A DNA stretch of 64,000 bases from Argentina anserina. Its lineage: Eukaryota; Streptophyta; Magnoliopsida; Rosales; Rosaceae. The number at the start of each line of letters is the position of its first letter. Positions within the stretch are counted from its first letter, which is position 1. The stretch covers positions 7,998,001-8,062,000 of the forward strand of contig NC_065873.1 of NCBI RefSeq assembly GCF_933775445.1. Direction: 5' to 3'. Below, piece after piece: positions 33,067 through 44,895 of the stretch. A program made the position numbers and the translations under genes. The notes below the pieces were generated by a model. The model did not search any database. It was not told the origin of the DNA and saw nothing but the letters and a program-made list of their open reading frames with translations.

Positions 33067-36000
33067 TTCATTTTAATTACTTTCTTTTCATGTAGTTGAA
33101 TCTGTTTTATGGACTTCATTTTTGTCATGGATTTAAGTTTTTTTCTTTTGAACCTTACATCGAAACTACTCTATTGCAAAAATAAAATGACTTTAGGATT
33201 TAGATTTCTCTACTTAATTAATGCACCTAGGGGCTTATAATTTTTGAATGTAACGAACTAATGATGAGGGGAAAACAATTCCAACAAAAGAGGGAAAAGG
33301 AAAATTAGGAAGTTAGAGAACAAATCAAGGAAAGCATTGATTTGATGATTGCAACCTTAATAATGGGGAGTTGGGACCATAATGGAGGTAGAAGAGATTA
33401 TATCGCGAGTATAAATGAATAAAACAAACAAAATGTGGCAAAGGCAGCCTCCCTCCTAACCTTATCCGCCTCTCTCTCCCAACCCTATTCCTATTTTCCT
33501 GACGCGCATCCGACGCGTAAATAAAATATTAATTTTTTAGTGCACTAAAAATCTAAAATGTAGACACCTTTCAAAAAAAATTCGAAAGAAAAAGAAAAGT
33601 TTAATAAAAATTTGGGTTCGTGTGGGTTGGGGGTGGTATCTAGGTCAGGCGCTCACCGCATGGCCCGTCAAATTAGTTGCGACGCCAGGGCTTGCGTGTA
33701 AAAGGGGTGACGTTACCAAAGTGCCCTTTATCTCTTTGAGACCTCTCCTCGAGATTTTCTTTAGGATCATGGGGGGCTCTACAAATCCCTGCCATCATCG
33801 GCTGCCTCACCTTCCCAGATAATGCCTCCTTCAGGGGTTGGTGTTCTTGATCTTTTACTTAGTGTGGTTCACAATTTTCAACAAAATAGAACTTAGCCAA
33901 AACCCTAACGTTTCAATCAGGGAAACTCAAGTTGGAATTTACCACCTTTTTAGTCTCATGGTGTGCTAGGAAACGTGTCTTTCTTTTGAATCCAGGATGA
34001 TTTTTCGTTTTGGTCGAAAGAATCTAAACACGTTATTTGGTGTTATGTTATGAACTTATCTGGTTTTCAAATACATATTATTATTATTATTATTATTATT
34101 TAAATCTCGTTGAGTAAAAGTAAATGTTTGTTTGTAAGAATAGTCTGCACTTACGTAAGTGAAAGGGTTATGAATTGAACTCACGAAATAATAACAAGAT
34201 TATTAATGAGTGGTATCATACTGTGATTGGTGTTGGAGCAATTTAGCTTCCTAGAAAAAGCGAGACAAAAGGAAGACCAAGTAGACCCTTGCTAAAGTCC
34301 ATAAGTAAGGAGCCAGAAATGGAATAGGATGGAGAAAGACATGACATATAGACACTATAGTCTTCTTTTACCCGCAACTCACTCATATGTGACTATTTGA
34401 CTTGAGGGACTTTTCTTGAATCATGTCACATGGGAACCTTAGACTTTTCGTGACCTAAAAACCACCTTAATTAGACCATCTAATTCCCCTCGTCCCCAGC
34501 TCCCCATTTTAATATAATTGATTCATGTCGTCTAAACTTCTCCCGCCGAATATTCGCTTAATGACCCCCTTCTGCCCCTTTAATTATAATATGTGTGAGG
34601 GCTTTTTAGTCAAATGGTCAACTGTCGACAGATACCAACGGCTATGAAAACATGGAATCTTGGATGTGTTCTGAGGATTGGTCACTTTTTTTATGTTTTC
34701 TTGAGCCATTCCTATAACGTAACGTGTTGAGGGGAGATAGCATCATGAACCAAGATCTACTTTGGATCTAAATGTTTTGGCAAAAATACTTGTAAATTAT
34801 ATAATCTAATCATTGGAGCAATAGGCACCTCTAGGGGACTAGGGTTTCATGACTAGTTGTGTTTTCGTGAGGACGATCGATATCGGTGCTGAAGACATCA
34901 TTCAGTTTAGACATTTTACATTTGTGATTAGTCTAGCGAAAAGATTGATCTCACCAACATTATTTACAAGTTGAATACGCTTTTCTATGCCACCATAAAA
35001 GAAGGCGTGAATTGAGACCGATAGTTAGGTACAAAATGAAATTAGCTTTAAACAACTTCAGAAAATAATTTAGTATCTTAATAAACCGTGAAATCTAACT
35101 CATTCCTATTTCAATCTTGGTTGCCTACAAGACCACTTTAATTTTCATAAGTTAGAGAGCATTTTTTTTATTGATTAAGAAAGCATGGTCACAACTCACA
35201 ACTCAAAAGAGTAAGAAAAGAGTTCGACCTCCGTACTTAGGCACTGGTTAAGGAAACCCACCTCAAAGGCTCAAATGGTGTAATTAGTTACTGGTTAGAT
35301 TGATTAGAATTGCACTCAAAGGTCATTACATTGATTATATATGTAAGTAAATAAGTACCCGTTTTGCACATGGTCACAAATAGGTCGTCATGTTTCGGAT
35401 TCTTATGTTAGTTATGTTAGGTATATTTCATCTTCAATGATAATAAGATAAAATAAAGTGACTCAGTCAAATAACTGGAGCATACGTAGGATTATATGGG
35501 TTCATTATTGTTTTAAACAAATGAAGTGAGTCGAGTTCGGTTCCTCACAAAAAATTTTTTTATGCAGAAAAGAAGTTAAAGAAAGAAATGCACGATTGTT
35601 GCGGCTTATTGTCACACATAATTGAGCATTATCATGAATTAAGGGGAGGACATGTGTTGGGGGATAGACCAAATTAAGTTGTATTATCTTGTTCTTATAG
35701 TTTATGAAGAATAATTAGAAGATTGATTGGACCATATTATACAACTTTTTATCCAGCAACGAGACTTGGATGTTGACGAGGGTACGTTTCTTCAAAAACG
35801 GTGACCGCATTCTTAATGCAAAACCAATTATCATAAAGGAACACAACTACACAAGCACAATGAGTTTGGAGCTATTGTTGGCACTTGATATAATACGACC
35901 CCTAAAATAAGTGTCTCTCGTTGTTTTGGCACAACATGTGCAACCAACAACTTAAGCTATCCAACTTCGCTAGCTCCCCATTATACTTTTAAGCTAACAT

Positions 36001-36232
36001 GCTATGTTGTGGTTGTATAAACACTATAAATCGTTAACTTATTTGGCTAAGAATCTCTAAATTTTATGGTTTATTTATATATTATGCAACAATTTCATAC
36101 GCATGAATTGAATCATATATAAAATTCAGATTTCGAGTACCACAAACATTAAAAATTCTTATCATGACATGCTTTTCCGGCATGAGGCACCAAACCACGA
36201 ACCTATAGCTGAAGACTTGCAACTGATTGGTA

Positions 36233-36272
<40 letters not shown>

Positions 36273-37257
36273 TATATGGAATCCTTGACGTATTTTCTCG
36301 ATCCCAATAGCTTAATTAGGTCAGATTCTAAATTAGGTTTTTTGTCACTATATGCACGGGGTTGTGGCTCTTGCATAAATTCTTAGTAATTTAATGAGTG
36401 AAAGGGCAAAGTTGAATCCCTATCTAGTATCGCCGTATTGGACTTGGCTTTGATTCTTGCTCTACCTTTGCATCTCACTTTCTAATATCTTATTACCTAC
36501 GTACACTCACTTTTGCCCCAAAGAAAGACAATATATCAGCACAATTCAGATGCATATGTAACCGAACTGTATGGTATACAGAGTCAGCTATGGTTTAAAT
36601 GAATATACTGATCGAGTTGATTAAACTCGCTAATATGTTTCTTAACGAGTTCTAGCTAGTTCGAATTTGTGGCACAAGCTTAAACTATTTGACTCGAGCA
36701 TCGATCAGAAACTGGGGCGCGAACTGAATAAAACGTAGATTTAACTATTGACACTGAGTCGATCGAGTTGATTTTTATACCGTGAATGGATTACGAGGAC
36801 GATATAACTTTACTGATCGATCATATGATTAGACATTAACTGTGATTCATGTTAAATAAAGTGCGTGAATGTTTGGATAAACAACATGCAAAGTAATTAA
36901 AAGGTAGCATTAACTTAATACATGGGCATATATGGTTTCTCACGTAGTTCATTAGGATCAGAATGCACATGGAAGCATATATACATCACCATCTATAGCT
37001 AGCAACTAAAATTTAACCAACTCTCGACACCTAGCAACGTTGCGTAGGCTTATCTCCATTAATGTGCAATCCACCATGCATGCCATATCATTGATGATTC
37101 TTGTCACTTAAGTCGTCGTATAGTCGCAACTGATTAAGTTCGTTTATTTGTTTAAATTAACTAATTAACAAATGTGTCTGATAGAGTAAGCAAGCCGAGG
37201 CTACGTGATTGGATTCGATAAGAGAAGATGAATAAGAAGCAGAAAAGAATATACATG
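33067..37257. other. 4.2 kb AT-rich intergenic DNA with simple repeats only
   Basis: No gene recognised on either strand. It contains an (ATT)n run at about 34077-34100 and a (TA)n run at about 36237-36270. Around 33410-33520 a TATAAAT motif followed by a pyrimidine-rich leader looks promoter-like, but no credible coding start follows. Confidence 0.5.
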
Positions 37258-37553
37258 TTAGAGCATTTTATATACATAGTTAAAAATAGCATTTAACTAA
37301 ATAATATCATTGTTATATTTCAACACTAATAACTATTTTTAAGTTAATTTAATTTTCAACACATAAATATAGTTTAGCTAAAGTTATTTTCTCTTTCCTC
37401 TGTAGCTATATTTGACTATAATTTTTAGCTAAAGCTAAATATAACTTTTAAATAACTAGTCTGATGAAGATAAAAATTATCAAACATTTTGTTAAAAAGT
37501 CAATTTTTTTCAAAATAACTAGTCTTTTGAAGATGCCCTAAATCGTCTAAATT
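37258..37553. mobile_element. Possible 0.3-kb MITE with TTAGRGCAT-like ends
   Basis: The left end TTAGAGCATTTT and the complement of the right end, TTAGGGCATCTTC, resemble each other as inverted termini. The interior is AT-rich with TAGCTAAA repeats. No clear target duplication, so the class (Harbinger/Tourist or hAT) is open. Confidence 0.3.
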
Positions 37554-37993
37554 TTAAGAACTTACGTATGCATAATGCATTCAGACTTAACTATAATACA
37601 TTAGTGGCAAAATCAACTCGCACCGAATGCTGAACAAGGCTGGATCTGAAATTTCAAGACCTAAAGCGGATTATAAAATAGTGTCATCTAGTACAAAAAA
37701 AAGGATAAATAATCTAAAAGTTTAAAACAACAATTGCAAAACAACCAAAATTCATAATGTACGTACGAATACAAGAAAAATATGAAATAACATCAATCTT
37801 CTTGAAATTATGAGAGATTTAGTCTAGATAAAGCGAGGGAGAAAGTTATAACATAATAAATGTCATGGAAGAGAAAATTTTGATCGAGCAACCAAACCAT
37901 TAATTAAGAAAGTTGTGAAAAATTCTCTATATAAATATATAGACATATAAATTATCTATATATATAGAGGATCAAGAGAAGAAGTCCGCAAGT

Positions 37994-38258
37994 GCGGACA
38001 TCGCCGCTTCCGGCCGTCGGTGACGCGTAACGACGACGCGGATGGTGCCTGCCGTGCAACCCCCTCCCGGCCAGAGCTCCATTGTCAGCCCATGACGGCT
38101 GGAATCTGCAAATTTCTTATAAACTTGAATTTTATGGAAATTTGTAGATTTCGACCGTCGTGCGCAGACGATGGAGCTCCGGCTGGGATAGACAGGAGCG
38201 TCGACACCTTCTGCGCCATTGTTGTGTGTCGCCGGTTGCCGGAAGCAGCGACGTCTGC
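37994..38258. repeat. Long near-palindrome (foldback), arms about 120 bp
   Basis: The left arm (37994-38116) and the reverse complement of the right arm (38137-38258) align along their length. Examples are GCGGACATCGCCGCTTCCGG with GCAGACGTCGCTGCTTCCGG, AGAGCTCCATTG with GGAGCTCCATCG, and AATCTGCAAATTTC with AAATCTACAAATTTC. The loop is about 20 bases. A small hairpin, GTCCGCA-AG-TGCGGAC, overlaps the left edge, and a TATATATA run precedes it. The arms are GC-rich in AT-rich surroundings. No protein is encoded. Confidence 0.8.
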
Positions 38259-38776
38259 ACTCGATCCCCCATATATACATATATAATGGGCAAGAAAGTG
38301 GTGCTTGAGGCGGCGGTTGGTGCGGCCTCACCCCAGGTCCGAGCATGATGCTGGATCATGATACCTAATTGTACAAAAAGGGAGAAAACAATATTCATCC
38401 AAATTCAGAAATCCATATTCTAAGAACATTTGAATTAACTAAAAAATCATATTCCATATTTCTTATACAAATTATGATATAAGTTCAAGCCAAAAAATTA
38501 GTAGACCTAAAACTGATTAAGTAATTAATGCTAAATGTCAAAAATACCATTATTTTTGTGAAAGTTACTAATCTGCCACTCTCATATCTAACAAGTTTCT
38601 CTCTCTTTTTTTTTTTAGTTTTTTTTTCTAGCAATTTTATGTTTTTTGAACAAACCACCGATAATTTGGAGGTGAGTTAAGATAAAGTTGTTCCTCATAG
38701 ACTTTCATTTAAGTATCATATTGTATATTTTTTGAGAAATTTTGTATTTCAAAATTTGTTTACCACAAAAACCACA

Positions 38777-39047
38777 GTAGGAACTAGTTTTTCAATCAAC
38801 AGTAGCAGTTAGATTCATAGTCGATAGTAGCATGTACATTCTCAGTCGACAGTAGTAAGTGTCTTCCAAGTCGACAGTAGCAATTGTCTTCCAAGTTGAC
38901 AGTAGCAAGTAGCTTCCAAGTCGATGGTAGCAGTTAGTTTCATAGTCGATAGTAGCAACTAGTTTCATAATTGATAGTAACAGATAGCCTCCTAGTCGAC
39001 AATAACACATTTCTAATTGGAAGTAGCACGTAGCTTCTTAGTAGACA
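38777..39047. repeat. 25-bp minisatellite, about 11 copies
   Basis: Successive units start at 38777, 38802, 38827 and so on every 25 bases. The consensus is roughly GTAGCARNTAGYTTC followed by NNAGTCGACA. The tenth copy is 21 bases. Units differ at several positions, so the array is not recently homogenised. Open frames across it are a by-product of the repeat. Confidence 0.92.
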
Positions 39048-40990
39048 ATAATAGATATACATATAGATGTGACATGTGGTATTTAGAATAAATTTTAAAT
39101 TCTCTTACAATGAAAATGGGGAAAAAACATATGACATGTGATAACTTGTCATCATATTACGTTTATTTGTAACTTTTAGTCATAATTTATTCTATTAAAT
39201 TAGAAAGTAAGTTTTTTATAAACCAAATTGTTGTATGTTATTATTAGTAGTTTATTAAGAATTATATTACAAATTTAGGCAAGTAGATGTAGTATATTAT
39301 ACACTATTAGGGCTTATACAATTTTCACGTTCAACTATATCATCATATCCTCTCTCTCTCTCTCTCTCTCCAGACGACCTAATATTTTCAGGTCACTGAT
39401 CGACTCATGGCTAATGAATACAAGTTACTACCTACTATGTACCCACTCCTTTATGGATTGGATATGGCGCCATTAAAATGCTTATCGCAACTATGTCTAT
39501 TTGTTCCCTTTATTGCATGAATCATATCTCATGTTGAGCAAATTTTCCATACTTTCCAATCGGTAACCAATCAAGATAAAACTAAAGTTTGGTGCATCAA
39601 TCGTCTAGTACGTTAGTGGTTGCAGAAGAACAAGTCTTATATGATTGGTCATCTTCTACAATCCAAGAATACAATGTATGGCCTAAAACCTAACTTGGGT
39701 ATACTATGCAATCAATCAGCTAGAAACCGAGTCAGATCGAATTGGTCACTCCATCTCCGGTAGCTGCATTATTAATTGGCCAGAATCACAAACCTCCTAC
39801 AATTTTTATTGCCCACCTACACGTTACGCCGCATGCAATATCCATTAAGTTAGGCCATACTTGTCAATTGTCATTCTCTCACTCTTTATTTATTTCCGTT
39901 CTTTGATTAATACAAAGGGTGTGGATGCAGATCTGAGTAAAGCCCATTCATCTTCCGCCTCGAGTCAAATTCGACGCCAAAAGAAACGAGGGCCTGTGTC
40001 AAGGTGACCTCGCTCGTTGATGGTGGTCCGATGACTCCGATCAATATAATTAGATCGATACGATTTCATACTCAAGAAACTAGCTAGATCATTGCGAAGC
40101 AGTAGTGCGTGTGTTTGCAAAAAGAGCGATCATGAGAAAGATAGATATCATTGAAGGTGCAATGAAGTTTTCAAAGACATGACCGACGGTAGCCTCCAGT
40201 AATTAAACTAACCAGCCTGCGCGCTGAGTTATCAAGATCTGATATGCAGATTAATAATGCTACGATGGCTCGCTTCTGTATGGATGCAGGAAAGTTTGTA
40301 CAATTCAGTATTTCAGTTGGCTCAATCATAATCTGTACTGTTTCTTACATTATTGTTCTATAGACAAAAAATGAATACATGGCAATGTATAATTCTTTGG
40401 AAATGGCTATCTGAAACATTTACTATTCAATTTGCGGATAAAATTGCAACTAGTCTGACGAATGCATGAAGGCAAGAATGCGTGAGAAAAACTACTTACA
40501 CTTATCACTGCTTACAGAATGCAAGTATTATAAGCTTATACGATTTTTTTTAATCAAATCAGACTTCATTAAATTGAAGAGATTAGAAGCTGATGCTCTC
40601 AACCTAGTCCTTTACACAAGGGAAGGAACAGAGGAAGCAAGAAATTTAGATTTCCAGACTAGAAATCTGAACTCAAGCAGCGAAGCAGCCAAGGAGGAGC
40701 TTACCACTACATCTTTGTCAATCCCTTCATTCTTGTAAACTAGCTATAGCATTCCTCATTCGAGTATATATCGATCTTCACCAATTTCGAATGACTCCCT
40801 TCGGCTGTGAGCCTGTAATAGATGGCGGCTGTAGATATTCAGCAATATGACTAAAGGGTAGCTAGGAATTTGATATGTTAGAATGTGGATGGCTACATAA
40901 CATTGATAAGGAAACATAAGAGTGGTTATGATACTACATGATGTCCACAGATCCCTTAATTAGAATGTCACAAAAGAAAAATAGAAGACC
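39048..40990. other. Intergenic, no gene recognised
   Basis: A (CT)n run lies at about 39351-39370. An open frame at 40466-40738 has no domain and an uneven composition. The rest is AT-rich. Confidence 0.45.
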
Positions 40991-40992
40991 TG

Positions 40993-42656
40993 AGATTAAG
41001 GGTGGGCTCGGGCCGGAACCAGCCACTTTTGCCAGAAACGGGGACTGGACGGTGACCATTTTTCTGGGCTGGGTTTTTGTTAAATTTTAGAGTAACTAGT
41101 TGGGACCGGTCCGAGTCGGGTTGGCCCAACGGTCCGAAACGAGCCTAAATCTGTACTATAGTCTATAGTTCAATTGAGTCAATTACAGTGTTCATCAGAC
41201 TGTTCATGTAATCAGTAATTTGCTTGTAATCTTATTTTTCCAAAAATTCTATTGCAAGCAATCCATTATGCAATCAAATAAACACAAATACACAATGAAG
41301 TGATGAACATGAACTTATTAAACATTTAAATTGCATGATGGCACATTGGCAATCAAATAGGTCCAACTGAAGCAAATAAACATAAGTCCATCATTCTATC
41401 ACGCAAATAGCTCAACTGCTCAAGTTTATGCTCTAGAGTCTGAGTTGAACATAAATTAATTTAAATACTAGGTGTAAACCATTACACTCAACCTAAATGT
41501 CTAACAAAAATCAATAGTTCCATTATCAATAGTTCATTGAGTTCAACAAAAAGCAGAAATGAAATAGAAATTTAAAAGACTTAATTACTTAAACAGTAGG
41601 CAACACCACAGCAAGTCAGTAGCTCCTCTCAAGCTCTTAGTCCTCTGCAGCCTCTCTGCCTTTGCTCCATTATTCATCTTTTCCCTATAAAATTCAACAA
41701 CAATAAAAGTATACAACACAATTTTCAACAACTTACCAGATCTCAACAGTCCAACACCATGAAGAACAAGTAAAAAAATATTCAAAAAAACAAGCTTTAA
41801 AGGAAACACATTTACATTACAATCATCACTAATTCAGCCTTTAAAGTTTAAACTCAGTTCAATAAACTTGATACATTTTGATTTCTTGCATGCAAGAATC
41901 ATTTTTATAGGCTTTTTAGAGGCTTGGGGTTGGAGCTTCCAACTCCAACATTAGCAAAGGGAGTTTGAGCAAGCCTAGCAGTAACAAGAGCAGGCCTAGC
42001 AGCACCAACAACTTTGACTGACTTGCCTTTGCTCTCTTTTGTTGTTTTTGCTGCCACAACCTGCGCCGGTGCCTCATCTTCACCTTCTTCAACCACAAAT
42101 TTCTTTTTTCTCTTGGTCTTTGCTTCCTTTTCCTTTGCTCTTCTCTTGGCTGCATTTGCAAGCATTCATTTACAACAAGAAGTACCAAATATCAATCAAG
42201 GGAAGTATGAAATTAAATAAAAGTAAGTAACTAAGTATTAAAAGAGGCAAATTCTAAGTTTTGTAACCTTTCTCCATATTTTCATAAAACTCAAGCTCTT
42301 CCGATGTTGGATAATACTCAATGTCAAATTGATCATTCTTCTTGATCCAATTTTGCAAACAAATAAGTGCTTCTACCGTTTTAGGAGTGAGAGAACTCCT
42401 AAAAGGATCAACCACTCTACTTCCGGTACTCAATCGGATCAAGGAGATATCTATCAACTTCACTCACAACCACAACTTCATCATATTCAACAAGAGTTTT
42501 TTTCCAAGGCTCCATCATATCGGTCGTTTTTCCTGACTACTTCACAGTCTTGGACTTGGAGGAAGATTATGTTGTACAATTTGTGCTTCCAGCAACAATA
42601 CTTGCTGCAGTATTGCTTCTAGAACTCAAACTCTTAGAAGAAGCAAAGTTTGATGT

Positions 42657-42688
<32 letters not shown>

Positions 42689-43690
42689 TTAAGGACACCA
42701 ATAGTTTTTTGACTAAATTAGCTTTGACTTTTGATTGAGAAGCAGTGTAGCAAAGCTGAGTGTTACATATATGAGTTATATTCTTCAACTTGAACCCAAG
42801 ATCCAACACTAAGGCAACTAACAACAACTGATTCATGTCTTCAATGCAACCGTAATACTTTTAGAATTTAGCTTGTTTCTTTGTGGCCATTTCCATAATT
42901 AGATCTTTTGTTCCACTCCCATCTATCTCCTCATTAGGCACGAATAATGCATTAATCTCCATTTGTATTGCTACAACATTATGGAAGGCTTTATGAGCAG
43001 TGGGGTTCTTTGTTGAACTCACTCTCATTATCAGGTCATAGAATACCCTCAAGAACTTCACTAAAATTACAGCCTTTTTCCCAATCCTATTCAGTTGGTG
43101 GTCAAACTCTTTTTCTTGTTTCTTTTTGTGTCCCAACAATATATTCAGTATCTTCTTCCTCCTTAGGGCAACTCCAACCATAAGCTCTATTAGGGTGCTA
43201 TTTTTATTTTAGCACCTCTCATTGCACTATTCATATATGACTCATTTCTCCATCTCCAACAATTATGTGCTATATGGAGTGCTATATACACAATTATTGA
43301 TTAAAATATGATTTTGAGTGTTATATGAAGGTGTTATGACATACTTGAATTAATGCGGGCCCATGCATTGTTGAAGTTTTAGTCTTGGAAAATCACTAGA
43401 TATAAGACTTATTTAGGTCCAAGTCATATTAAACCAAAACTAAAACCCCTTAAAACAGGATGTTGGAGATGGAAAGTTCTATTTTAAGACCAATACCAAA
43501 GTTTAGCACCATTGTTGGAGTTGCCCTTACGTTCTTCATCTTCATCATAATAACTTTTGTGGGAGTGAGGGTTTTTTAGAGTATAAATTATCAAGTGTGA
43601 GTGATACTAGGTACACCAGGGTTTTGACCTGAAATTGTGAAAGCCCGAGCCTGGCCCGACTCATACTAAAGCCCGGTCCGGATAGTAAAA
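40993..43690 (-). mobile_element. hAT transposase relic, left end visible, right end unresolved
   Basis: The left side begins near TTAAGGGTGGGCTCGGGCC (about 40998) with GGTCC and GGGCC subterminal motifs, and similar CCCGAGCC and CCCGGTCC motifs appear at about 43648-43685. On the minus strand there are blocks of a hAT transposase. About 43120-42870 contains VKFLRVFYDLIMRVSS and TAHKAFHNV. About 42835-42780 reads LLLVALVLDLGFKLKNI. About 42430-42340 reads SRVVDPFRSSLTPKTVEALI, the C-terminal dimerisation region. A lysine-rich 3' exon-like frame at 42165-41905 (KRRAKEKEAKTKRKKK) follows. The blocks are separated by frame breaks, a TA microsatellite (42657-42685) and a MITE. I found no terminal inverted pair. 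Confidence 0.7.
43163..43529. mobile_element. Tourist-like (PIF/Harbinger) MITE, 361 bp
   Basis: The element spans 43166-43526. It starts GGGCAACTCCAACCATAAGC and ends GTTGGAGTTGCCC, perfect inverted repeats over 13 bases. TTA flanks both sides (43163-43165 and 43527-43529), the target duplication expected for PIF/Harbinger elements. It is inserted immediately next to the hAT transposase relic. Confidence 0.88.
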
Positions 43691-44560
43691 ATACTGAAAA
43701 TAACACAAAGGGGAAATTAGAAAAAAAGTGACATCTCTCATTATCAATTAGAAAAACATCACCATTAATAATCTAATTATAAAATGGTCAATTATTTTAT
43801 ATGAAAATTATAAAATAGTTAACAAAATTTGAAGAAATTATAAAATAGTCAGTTTTTTCATATTTTTATGACCGTTGTACCTTTCTCTCTCTAACTATCA
43901 GTGTAACCGAATTTGACGAAAAACACCGAAGCTTCCTATTCTGAATTCAGAAAACCTCCCACGCCTTTGATCCTCTCGTCCGCCGACTGTATCAGCTTAG
44001 CGTCCCCGCCGTCGTCGCCGTTGCCACCGTCATTTTCGCTCATTCATTCTGACAGTTCTAGCTTCCTCGAAGTTCGGTTACTCTCCTGCAAGCTTCGCTC
44101 TCACCGTCGTCACTCTCTTTCATTTTGATATGTTCTAGCTTTCTCCAAGTTTGTTGCTCTCATGCAAGCTTCGCCGCCGCCGCCGCCGTCAATTCAGGTT
44201 AGTTTCGGCACAATTTGATTTGATTTTTAGAGAACTAATTTGTTTCAATTCAATTCTTATTCGTGCTGTTAGTTATGCTTCCTTCGTTTAATTTTCCCGT
44301 TTTGATCATGCATCTTGTTTTTGTATTTCAATTCCAATTTGAGCTTGCTACTGGATTTTGGTTATGATTTTTCTTGCTTGCAAATTGATTTTTGGTTTTT
44401 GCTGTTGTTGTTACTCGTTTTGGTTTTTGCTGATATTTTCTTCATGAATGCTTCAATGTACTGGTTTAGATTGATCTATGACTTTCATATTCAAGATTGT
44501 TTGAGTTATATCACAAGGTTTTTGTGATTTTGAATTGTGTATTTCCATTGTATGTCTGTT

Positions 44561-44895
44561 TGTCACACCTGTTGTCACACCATCTGTCACACACTCTATC
44601 ACACCTACTATATATTCAGCTTGGATAAAGGGTTTTCAAGCTTGCCGACCTCTTCTATTCATTGATGCGACATTCATCACCAACAAATACCAAGGTCAAC
44701 TTCTTGCTGCAACTTCCAAAGATGGAAATAGTGGTACTTTCTCTATCTTTTATTTTTCTTTGACTGTTACTGGTAGTGTGACAGGCACTGTGACTGATAG
44801 TGTGATAAGTAGTGTGACATAGATATTGTGACCGTGGATAGTTTTGTGATAGGTAGTGTGATAGGGACTGTGACATATAGTGTGACTGTTTCGAC
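44561..44895. repeat. TGTCACA/TGTGACA motif clusters flanking the first transposase exon
   Basis: Before the exon at 44620 the motif appears as TGTCACACC and CTATCACACC (44561-44612). After the exon it appears in reverse orientation as TGTGACA and TGTGATA about ten times (44764-44895). The exon between them has none. Confidence 0.85.

Noticed and set aside
33622..33822. 66-codon frame preceded by a TATA-like motif
   Set aside because: No domain, no exon continuation, and the promoter-like elements are weak.
38777..39047. Repeat protein coded on the minus strand of the minisatellite
   Set aside because: A 25-bp period does not preserve frame, so the open frame is accidental.
43640..43690. 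Right terminal inverted repeat of the hAT relic
   Set aside because: CCCGAGCC-type motifs are present, but no sequence matches the left end TTAAGGGTGGGCTCGGG, and no 8-bp duplication was found.
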